Virus record (IMG/VR): IMGVR_UViG_3300021197_001295
Location: 1 to 26,676 of that record
Length of the DNA: 26,676 nucleotides
From: a virus
Direction: 5' to 3' (one strand)
Part shown: piece by piece, positions 18,268-25,093 of the stretch
Numbering within the stretch: position 1 is the first letter of the stretch
Layout of the letters: each line of letters starts with the position of its first letter
The notes under the pieces: model-generated
What the model was told of the DNA's origin: nothing
Database searches by the model: none
Seen by the model: only the letters and a program-made list of their open reading frames with translations
Program-made: the position numbers and the translations under genes

Positions 18268-19032
18268 TTATAATTTTTCTTGTTGAACTTTAGCCGCATC
18301 TTGCTGAGCAGCCGTTGTAGCAATTGTAGGGTCTTTTATAGCAACTCCCGCTAATTGTAATATTTTATTAACTAACTCAACTTCTTCAGAAACATGTAAT
18401 TGAAAATCTTTTGAACTTGTAGCATTGTAAAGTGCGGCTCCGTTTATTTCTGTATAACCCCAGTTTACAGCATCTGCGCCATGACCAGGTATTTTAACAT
18501 AGTCTATAAAAACGTTTGTATTTCTTTGTATTATACGAGCTGTGGTAGTGTTTTGACCCCATACTTTTATACCATCTTTATCTCTAGTATAAACAGGTTG
18601 GTCATTAGCAGGTCTTGCTAAAGAAGAATTTGCATAATATCTAAACTCATTTTGCGGTATATACTCTGCTTCGATATAATCATTATTCCAAAAATACCAA
18701 ACAGTACCTAACCTATAAAGATCTGTTGGTAAAGCTTGAGCAGTACCTTTTGTACCTGTTGAATAACTTTGGTACAAACCGTCTGTTAAATAATAAAACG
18801 AGCACGATAACTCTGATATTTTTTCATCTAATATTTCTAACATGTCTGAGTATGGAGTTGTGTTTCCAGGTGCTCTACCAAATTGATTTATGTCATAAAA
18901 ATATTGCTCAAATATTTGCATTTGAGCTTGGTTGGCAAATAAATTAAACTCTTGAGGTGTTATATAACCTCTTTGTTCTTTATTAGCTATTGCTAATACT
19001 CTTTGATATATTTTGTCTACGTTTACTGCCAT
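18268..19032 (-). CDS. Tail ring / connector-like structural protein
   Basis: This 254-residue protein begins with MAVNVDKIYQRVLAIANKEQ followed by RGYITPQEFNLFANQAQMQI. I recall this opening as a conserved family in marine and flavobacterial podoviruses. The N-terminal third is helical and the middle is mixed with aromatic residues (LYRLGTVWYFWNNDYIEAEY, then QNEFRYY). The C-terminal part is a helix (SEEVELVNKILQLAGVAI) with an Ala/Gln-rich tail. It lies between the head genes and the second adaptor-like gene, as a head-to-tail ring or connector would. It ends in tandem TAATAA stops directly before the next ATG in the same frame. A GC-rich hairpin lies 12 bases upstream of its ATG. The connector role is inferred from order and family resemblance. 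Confidence 0.82.
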   Translation of the reverse strand: MAVNVDKIYQRVLAIANKEQRGYITPQEFNLFANQAQMQIFEQYFYDINQFGRAPGNTTPYSDMLEILDEKISELSCSFYYLTDGLYQSYSTGTKGTAQALPTDLYRLGTVWYFWNNDYIEAEYIPQNEFRYYANSSLARPANDQPVYTRDKDGIKVWGQNTTTARIIQRNTNVFIDYVKIPGHGADAVNWGYTEINGAALYNATSSKDFQLHVSEEVELVNKILQLAGVAIKDPTIATTAAQQDAAKVQQEKL

Positions 19033-19043
19033 AATTTTTTTAT

Positions 19044-19082
19044 TGTAGTTTGCGATCGCCCCGTAGAGCGACCGCTTCTACA
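19044..19082 (-). other. Intercistronic GC-rich hairpin with alternative fold
   Basis: The ends TGTAG and CTACA pair as an outer stem. Inside, GCGGTCGC (19068-19075) pairs with GCGATCGC (19052-19059) with one G-U wobble and an 8-base loop. A competing fold pairs GTAGA with TCTAC and uses the first arm as loop, so the two folds exclude each other. It lies 6 bases after the stop of the 275-residue gene and 12 bases before the ATG of the ring-protein gene. On the minus strand it is followed by A-rich, not T-rich, sequence, so it is not a standard terminator. It could be a processing, pausing or translation-control element. Confidence 0.55.
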
Positions 19083-19088
19083 GTTTGA

Positions 19089-19916
19089 TTATTTTAATCG
19101 TTTTTCTATACTTAAAAATATTTCCATACCTTCATCTGTTTTAAACCAATGTGCTAAAGCAGTGTATGGGTGTTCATCAAAAGGAACGTTCATTAGTTTT
19201 CTATCATTAGAAGCCCAACTAAAAGTTCTTTGGTCTGAAGATAGTTTTATTATGTTCATTTCAACAGCTTTAATACCAATATTTCTAAGGTGAACATTAT
19301 CGTCGTTAGCTAATTCTAAGAACATATCAGGGTTGTTTTTAGCAAACAATAACAAATCTCTTTTAAGTTCTTTAGAACTCATCTTTACCACGTTAGAACC
19401 AACTTCTACACGCATAATTGCCTCAGCCATGTCTATATCCATTTCTCTTGCTGCGATTAAAGCGTCTATTTCTACGTTTATATCTTCTAAATCCTCTTTA
19501 GCCTCTTTTGTTTTAGAAACTTCTTCCCAAGATTTTCCAGCCTGAGGGTGGTATATTGATAACATTTTTTGAAGAGTAACTTTGTTTTTAGGCACAGCTA
19601 GTATACCGTTTCTAAAAATAATTCTTCCTCTAACAACTTGTCCTTGCATTTCGTCTACAAAAACTGTTTTTTGGTTTTCAGAGTACATTATTTCTCTTTC
19701 ATAACCTAGTTTTTCATCAAAATAATATAAACCTCTGCTTTTAAACCAGTGAGATAACGGTTGTTTATTTCCCGTTAACCTGTACATTCTGTCTTTTAAT
19801 TCCCAACCATCAATAGTTTTATAAGTTGGTTCTTTTCTTGTTGGTTTTTTTGTTTCAACCACTGGGGCTTTAACAGTAGGCACCTCTACCTCTTGTGTTT
19901 TTTGTTTTTTTGCCAT
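19089..19916 (-). CDS. Unrecognised structural-module protein after the capsid gene
   Basis: This 275-residue protein is not recognised. It opens with a Lys/Pro/Val-rich, probably disordered tail (about residues 1-33), then a mixed region with WELKDRMYRLTGNKQPLSHW and FRNGILAVPKNKVTLQKM (about 100-118). An acidic helix follows (about 130-170). The C-terminal half is helical and ends FKTDEGMEIFLSIEKRLK. No membrane segment, zinc site or catalytic motif is visible. The gene lies between the capsid gene, from which a terminator separates it, and the tail ring gene, from which a second hairpin separates it. Its leader is almost the same as that of the scaffold gene. A head-completion, vertex or tail-assembly role is possible, but none can be shown. 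Confidence 0.8.
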   Translation of the reverse strand: MAKKQKTQEVEVPTVKAPVVETKKPTRKEPTYKTIDGWELKDRMYRLTGNKQPLSHWFKSRGLYYFDEKLGYEREIMYSENQKTVFVDEMQGQVVRGRIIFRNGILAVPKNKVTLQKMLSIYHPQAGKSWEEVSKTKEAKEDLEDINVEIDALIAAREMDIDMAEAIMRVEVGSNVVKMSSKELKRDLLLFAKNNPDMFLELANDDNVHLRNIGIKAVEMNIIKLSSDQRTFSWASNDRKLMNVPFDEHPYTALAHWFKTDEGMEIFLSIEKRLK

Positions 19917-19943
19917 AATATAATATAATATAAATTAATAAAA
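19917..19943 (-). repeat. AT-rich leader shared with the scaffold gene (copy 2)
   Basis: The bases just before the ATG at 19916 read TATTATATTATATT on the minus strand, preceded by TTATTAATTTA. They nearly match the leader of the scaffold gene at 22643-22668. No Shine-Dalgarno sequence is present. It may be a translation-enhancing leader or contain a phage promoter. The T-rich tail of the capsid terminator overlaps its upstream end. Confidence 0.5.
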
Positions 19944-19974
19944 AGAAAGGGTCGAGGCCGAAGCCTCGATCCTT
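19940..19974 (-). terminator. Rho-independent terminator after the major capsid gene
   Basis: On the minus strand an arm AAGGATCGAGGC, the loop TTCG and an arm GCCTCGACCCTT form a 12-base-pair stem with one A-C mismatch. C(UUCG)G is an exceptionally stable tetraloop. A T-rich tract TTTCTTTTT follows in the direction of transcription. The stem begins 12 bases after the capsid stop codon. On the plus strand the stem is followed by AAATAATAA with no T-tract, so the signal is directional. Confidence 0.85.
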
Positions 19975-19986
19975 AAATAATAATGC

Positions 19987-21438
19987 TTATGCAACTCCTT
20001 TGAATAATACAAAGTTGTTAGCACCTTGAGTAACTAGACATCTTTCAGAAAGCATGTGCATTTCCATAGCATCTAAATCAGAAGTAGCAGCTCCAACCGA
20101 ACCAGTAGTCCAAGTTTTTAACTTTCTATCTTCCATTTGAGAAGCTCTATACCTAACATGTAAGAAAGGTCTTTTAATGTTTTTACCTAGTCCTTGGTCA
20201 TAAACAGTTGATACACCAGCTGGAATTAAAATTCCTCTAATAGCGTTAGCAGTATCAGTAGAATTAATTAACCCTCTAGTAGACGCGTCATTTAAGTATT
20301 TAAAGTCAGACTTGTAGAAGTCGTAAGAACCTCTTCTAAATCCTGTAAATCCTAAATTTAATGCCATGTCCTCAGAGTTGCTAAATACTCCGTAAGAAGT
20401 ACCACCAGATCCGTAAGAATTTTGAGCAGCTAAAATATCATCTAACTGTAAGCTAGTAGTTCTATCCATAAACATCATGTTTTCTTCAATAGCACCATTT
20501 GCATCAAGCTCGTGAATTAACTCATCATAATCCGCCATTGCAGTCATTGTATTAGCTACATTACCTCTAGTTTCTAAAGCATCAAATAAACCTTCAGTAC
20601 CAGTAATTTTTGAATCAGAAGTAGTACCAGATGTATTATCAACAGCCTCTAACATTGCCATCTCTAAATAATCAGCAAAACGAGACTTAGTATCACCCGC
20701 AGCTTTTAAATACCACATATAACCGTTTTGACCATCTTCACCAGAAACTTCAACCCAACCAATTTGAGCAGCATCAGATCCTGAAACCTCATACTTGTCT
20801 TTTAAAATGATAGGTTTGTTGTTTCTTTGTTGAAACACTGGTGCGTTAGCTCCTACTCTACCGTTTCCACCTTTAGCAAACTCAGAACCAAAAACTAATA
20901 CTGATACATCACCAGCACCTAGTGAACTAGAAACAATACTTGCTCCATCATAACGCTCCCAAGTAACTACACCATGTGCATGGTCTGTTCCAGTTAACGC
21001 TACGTTAGTAACATAACCTCTTGCAGTTCCGTCAGAATCTGACACTAAAATCATATCTCCTTTTCTAATACCGTGAGATATTTTTGCCGTTGTACTTTCA
21101 ACTGATTTTCCATCAGCATCTGTAGTATCTGCATTAAAAGTCAACGTTCCTGTTGTTGTACTTGCTGTTAATTGAACTTTTTTGTACGATAAATGTAATC
21201 TACCTTGCTCAGACCATATAACCTGATCAGCAGACATAGCTTCTTCAGCTCCTACTTGAGCTAAAAAACCTGAAATTGTTCTATTACCAAAAACTTCAGC
21301 TTCCGCCTCCATTAAGTCTGGTAAATATTGTTGAGCCCACCCGTTTCCATTGGCTGTAAAGTCAATGTAATTAGTGACCAACGTTTGTTTTAGGGGCGCT
21401 GGAGTATAACCAGCTGCACCTACACCTGTAATTGCCAT
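19987..21438 (-). CDS. Major capsid protein
   Basis: This 483-residue protein starts MAITGVGAAGYTPAPLKQTL and has no signal peptide or membrane segment. The N-terminal arm leads into a long helix rich in Glu and Ala (QQYLPDLMEAEAEVFGNRT). About residues 95-190 form a beta-rich insertion (KISHGIRKGDMILVSDSDG). The C-terminal half has MFMDRTTSLQLDDILAAQ, then GVFSNSEDMALNLGFTGF and RRGSYDFYKSDF, the pattern I associate with large HK97-fold capsid proteins of flavobacterial and crAss-like podoviruses. It follows an acidic scaffold-like gene by 22 bases and is followed by a strong terminator, as expected for the most abundant virion protein. The HK97 fold is inferred. The start has an A/T-only leader and no Shine-Dalgarno sequence. 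Confidence 0.9.
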   Translation of the reverse strand: MAITGVGAAGYTPAPLKQTLVTNYIDFTANGNGWAQQYLPDLMEAEAEVFGNRTISGFLAQVGAEEAMSADQVIWSEQGRLHLSYKKVQLTASTTTGTLTFNADTTDADGKSVESTTAKISHGIRKGDMILVSDSDGTARGYVTNVALTGTDHAHGVVTWERYDGASIVSSSLGAGDVSVLVFGSEFAKGGNGRVGANAPVFQQRNNKPIILKDKYEVSGSDAAQIGWVEVSGEDGQNGYMWYLKAAGDTKSRFADYLEMAMLEAVDNTSGTTSDSKITGTEGLFDALETRGNVANTMTAMADYDELIHELDANGAIEENMMFMDRTTSLQLDDILAAQNSYGSGGTSYGVFSNSEDMALNLGFTGFRRGSYDFYKSDFKYLNDASTRGLINSTDTANAIRGILIPAGVSTVYDQGLGKNIKRPFLHVRYRASQMEDRKLKTWTTGSVGAATSDLDAMEMHMLSERCLVTQGANNFVLFKGVA

Positions 21439-21460
21439 AATTTATTTTTTTTTAAATTTA

Positions 21461-22642
21461 TTATTTATTTTTGTTTTTAATTTTAAACTTAAAACCAGTA
21501 GAATCATCGCTAAGCACTCTCATTTTAGGACCACTTGTATTATCGTTTGAAAACGACTGCCTAGGATCCATGTTAACATTTTTAGCTTTTGCCACGCTGT
21601 CTTTTAAAGCGTCGGCTTTACCTTGTTGATAAAAATGATTAGCAATAGCATCGGGGTTCATCGCTGTGTATAAAGATTTATGATAGCCCTTAGCATCTGA
21701 CATTTCATTATTTTCGTTCAAAAACTTTTTGACAAAATTATTAATGTCGCTTTGAGTATCTTTAATCTCGTTAGCATTGTTCACGTTAAACCTATATTTT
21801 TTATCTCCGACACTGTATTCAAAACCTTTGAATTTATCGTTAAAAACTTGATTAGTTTTATTTAAAAAATGATTAGTTTGTTTTTCTGCTATTTTTTGAG
21901 TTTCTTCTGACTCTTTGTTATATCTATTAAAGAAGTTTACAGCTTTTTGTTGTTCAGGTGTTAACCTAGAACCAGCTTTAATTTCCTCATAGTATTTAGA
22001 CTTTTGCCCGTCTAAGTGGCTTTTAGCGTTGGCAACTTGCTCTTTTAACGCTATTTTTTTCTTTTTAATATCTCTTTCTTCATCAACTTCTTCGTCATAC
22101 GAAAATGAGTCTTCAATTAAAAACTCTACTTCATCTGATGTTAAATGAGATTTAGTTTGTTTATAGTACTCTCTTAGTACTGTCATATCGTCATAACTAG
22201 AATAATCTTGGTTAAGACGAACGTAATCTTCTAACGTACCGCCGGTTTCTTCCATAAAATCTACAACTTTTTGTAAATTTTCAGGTAAAGGAGTTCCTGT
22301 TTCTTGAGCTTCAGCAACAGCTTCTTCAACTTGTTCAGTTAGTTCTTCTGCTTGCTCTTGAACATCTTCTTCAGTAATTTCTTCTAATACTGGAGTTTCT
22401 TGTGTTTCAGCTTCCGGTTGTACTTCTTCTTGTTTTTCTGTGGCATCGGCATTTTCATCGACTCCAACCACTCCCTCGTTGTCAGGGTTATCTTTTTTAG
22501 TTTCATCTTTTTTTGGTTTTGGTGGTTTACTTAAATCTACTTTTAGCACGCTATCATCGTCAGCGCTTTCAAATTTAGTTTCTTCAACTTGTTTAGTTGG
22601 TTGTGTAGTTTCTTCAACTACGTTTTCTACGTTTTCTTCCAT
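21461..22642 (-). CDS. Capsid assembly scaffold-like protein
   Basis: This 393-residue protein has a very acidic, Glu/Gln/Val/Thr-rich N-terminal third (about residues 1-120), with LEEITEEDVQEQAEELTEQV as a typical stretch. A helical, Lys/Glu-rich middle (about 150-270) follows. The short C-terminal tail is basic (FKFKIKNKNK). An acidic helical protein with a basic end that could bind capsid subunits, encoded between portal and major capsid genes, is the normal layout of a phage scaffolding protein, which guides procapsid assembly and then leaves or is cut. I see no serine-protease motif that would make it a protease-scaffold fusion. The call rests on position and composition. The portal stop lies 28 bases upstream, and the leader is shared with the 275-residue gene. 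Confidence 0.85.
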   Translation of the reverse strand: MEENVENVVEETTQPTKQVEETKFESADDDSVLKVDLSKPPKPKKDETKKDNPDNEGVVGVDENADATEKQEEVQPEAETQETPVLEEITEEDVQEQAEELTEQVEEAVAEAQETGTPLPENLQKVVDFMEETGGTLEDYVRLNQDYSSYDDMTVLREYYKQTKSHLTSDEVEFLIEDSFSYDEEVDEERDIKKKKIALKEQVANAKSHLDGQKSKYYEEIKAGSRLTPEQQKAVNFFNRYNKESEETQKIAEKQTNHFLNKTNQVFNDKFKGFEYSVGDKKYRFNVNNANEIKDTQSDINNFVKKFLNENNEMSDAKGYHKSLYTAMNPDAIANHFYQQGKADALKDSVAKAKNVNMDPRQSFSNDNTSGPKMRVLSDDSTGFKFKIKNKNK

Positions 22643-22668
22643 AATATAATATAATAATAATTAATAAT
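22643..22668 (-). repeat. AT-rich leader shared with the 275-residue gene (copy 1)
   Basis: The sequence immediately before the scaffold ATG reads TATTATATTATATT, preceded by TTATTAATTAT. It nearly matches the leader at 19917-19943, differing by about one or two bases over some 27. It holds no Shine-Dalgarno motif. The role may be translational or part of a promoter. Confidence 0.5.
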
Positions 22669-22670
22669 TT

Positions 22671-25091
22671 TTATCTAGGATCAAAAGACTCTAAATCAAA
22701 ACCTCCCCCTATAGTATCATTACCTGCAGACTCAAAGTTTTTAGGTGCTTTTGCATTATTTCTTTGATCTATAAGTTCACTTTGTTGAGTAGCTTGTATT
22801 CTTGTTCTTTCGTCTTTACGATCTTCTTTCTGTGCTTCTTTATCGTTTGCGTTTTGAGTATCGGCTTGCCTTAGCTGCATGTTATAATCAAACTCAATTT
22901 GCATTAATTGTTTTTTTATCTCTGCTTCTTGCATCATTTTATCTGCATCTAACTTAGCCTTTAAACTTTCTAACTCTGCTTGAGCAGCGGTTTTAGCTTG
23001 TTCTTTTTGCATTTCAGCTTGAGCAGCTGCTTGCGCCGCCTGTTGATTTGTTTGAGACTGCATTTGCATATTTCTCTCTTGCATTTGTTGATCTTTTTCT
23101 GCTTTCTTTTTTCTACGTATTTTTAACAACTGGTTAGCAAGTTTTATATTTTTTATTTCTCTAAGATCAATAGCATCCTCAAGTTCTATGTTTTGCTGTT
23201 GTAATGCCATTTGAATATTATTTTCAAGCATAGCTTTTTCTTCTTCATCTGGCATTACCTCTAAAAATATACCAAAGTCATACAAGTGTAGTTCTTTAAT
23301 GTCTTCAAGTGTGCCAACGTTGTGAGCGCCAATTTGCTGTATAAAAGCTTCTCTTGTTGGTGAGTACTCTAGTATATCAGATATTCTTAATGACAAACCT
23401 TCTGCAACATCTTGTGTTAAAAACAAACCAGCTTGTAATATGTGCCTTGTGGCAGTATTTGAATTAGCAGCAGCTAATTTCTGTACTCCAACTAAAGCGT
23501 TTTTATCAGGTGTTGCTGCGTCTCTAGCTTCATTTAACCCGGTAACATCTCTTATCATTTGTAAATAGTAGTTGTATGTACCTATTAAACTTTGCATTTT
23601 AGCACCACCATTACCTGATTGTATTTCTTGTATTGGCACTTTACCTGGGTTCATATCACCATCAGAGGTAAAACTTCTACCAATAATCGAACCTGTTTGG
23701 AAAAACATGTTTAAAGCTTCTTGCGGGTTGTAGTTTGTACCGTTACCTAAATCTATTTCAGCTAAACCATCCGCGTCTAAGTATATTCCATCTGGAACCA
23801 TTCTAGACATCACCTGTTGTAGTTTTAGATGTGTAAGCTGTATCATATCAGCAAAACCAGTAATACGTTGTACTAAAGACTCTATACGACCCCTATACAT
23901 CCTTGGAGCTACAATACTATAATTCATTTTAACCTTAGTGTAATCACTTTTAGGTCTTATCATGTTTTCAGCTAGCTCCCATTTTAAAATTTTGTCAGTG
24001 CCTAGTATAACGGCGCCGTCATAAAGTACCTCTAATTTTTTAGCAAGTTTTTCAAAACTACCATCAAGATTTTTTGGTGGATTAAAGTTATCATCTTTTT
24101 TTATTGCTTTATCAGCTCCACTACCAGTTTGTTTTATTTTATAAACCTCGTTCATATAAGTTTTATAATTAAAATACAAAACTTGTATTTTATTATTATC
24201 ATCTACAGATGAGGCGTGACCGGTATTATAGTTGTTTTTATTATGTGACTTGTTTTTTGCTATATCATCTAACTCTGAAGTTGTTAAATCAGGAAATTGT
24301 TTAACAAGCTCATTTATAGGTATCATTTTAACTTCACCAACGTAATATATATCATCAAAATATGGTGATTCAGTATAAGAGTAAACTAAATCAACAGGGT
24401 CAACATAGTCAACAACAACACCTTCAGATGTATTAAAACAAGTTTTAACAGCTCCTATACCAAGCACTGTTAAATCATAATAAAATCTTTTTTTAGTTAA
24501 CTCGTACTTATTACCATCTAGCATTACATTTAACGCTTGTTCTTCGGCTAATTCAACAGACTGCTTGTATGTCAACTGCATGTGTAAGTCCAGTTCTTCT
24601 TGAGTTTCTGGCAGCTCGTCCATTTCACTTTTAAACAAATCAATACCTGTCTGTTGTAAAACACCTGTTTTATAAGCTTTAGCGTTCATATCTTCTAAAA
24701 TACCCTCCATGTACTGTGTTCTTTTGTAAACACCGTATGGATCTTGAGAATAAGCTTTTATATCAAATGTTCTTTCGGCTATACCGTTAACAACTATATC
24801 AACAAACTTAGGTATAATAGGCACTGGTTTCCAGTCTAAATTAAGATAAGACAAGTCACCGTTTATAGATAATTCATCTTTATATTTTTGTATTGACTGC
24901 TCTCCTCTAGCATACAGTCTTAGCTTGTGGAAATTATTATGATTAGTTCTATACTTGTTAGAACCCCTATCAACATGAAACCACTCATGCTCAATAGCCT
25001 TTGCTACTTTCAAACCGTACTCAACGGTTTTCTTTTCACTATCACTAACTACTTGAGAAGGAAAATAACTTGTTATAACAGACTCTGCCAT
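22671..25091 (-). CDS. Portal protein
   Basis: This 806-residue protein begins MAESVITSYFPSQVVSDSEK and would form the ring at one capsid vertex through which DNA is packaged and ejected. The region around residues 190-270 contains FYYDLTVLGIGAVKTCF and YVDPVDLVYSYTESPYF, the beta-rich pattern of large podovirus portals. About residues 404-550 hold the long helix and clip-like core, with ITGFADMIQLTHLKLQQVM and IRDVTGLNEARDAATPDKNA. About residues 655-790 are a Gln/Ala/Lys/Glu-rich coiled coil, which could build a barrel inside the head or contact the scaffold. The length is at the upper end for portals but usual for large podoviruses and crAss-like phages. The gene starts two bases after the terminase stop, so translation is probably coupled. 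Confidence 0.92.
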   Translation of the reverse strand: MAESVITSYFPSQVVSDSEKKTVEYGLKVAKAIEHEWFHVDRGSNKYRTNHNNFHKLRLYARGEQSIQKYKDELSINGDLSYLNLDWKPVPIIPKFVDIVVNGIAERTFDIKAYSQDPYGVYKRTQYMEGILEDMNAKAYKTGVLQQTGIDLFKSEMDELPETQEELDLHMQLTYKQSVELAEEQALNVMLDGNKYELTKKRFYYDLTVLGIGAVKTCFNTSEGVVVDYVDPVDLVYSYTESPYFDDIYYVGEVKMIPINELVKQFPDLTTSELDDIAKNKSHNKNNYNTGHASSVDDNNKIQVLYFNYKTYMNEVYKIKQTGSGADKAIKKDDNFNPPKNLDGSFEKLAKKLEVLYDGAVILGTDKILKWELAENMIRPKSDYTKVKMNYSIVAPRMYRGRIESLVQRITGFADMIQLTHLKLQQVMSRMVPDGIYLDADGLAEIDLGNGTNYNPQEALNMFFQTGSIIGRSFTSDGDMNPGKVPIQEIQSGNGGAKMQSLIGTYNYYLQMIRDVTGLNEARDAATPDKNALVGVQKLAAANSNTATRHILQAGLFLTQDVAEGLSLRISDILEYSPTREAFIQQIGAHNVGTLEDIKELHLYDFGIFLEVMPDEEEKAMLENNIQMALQQQNIELEDAIDLREIKNIKLANQLLKIRRKKKAEKDQQMQERNMQMQSQTNQQAAQAAAQAEMQKEQAKTAAQAELESLKAKLDADKMMQEAEIKKQLMQIEFDYNMQLRQADTQNANDKEAQKEDRKDERTRIQATQQSELIDQRNNAKAPKNFESAGNDTIGGGFDLESFDPR

Positions 25092-25093
25092 AT

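Noticed and set aside
19052-19059. GCGATCGC as a cyanobacterial HIP1 repeat
   Set aside because: It occurs once, as one arm of a hairpin, and nothing else in the window suggests a cyanobacterial host.
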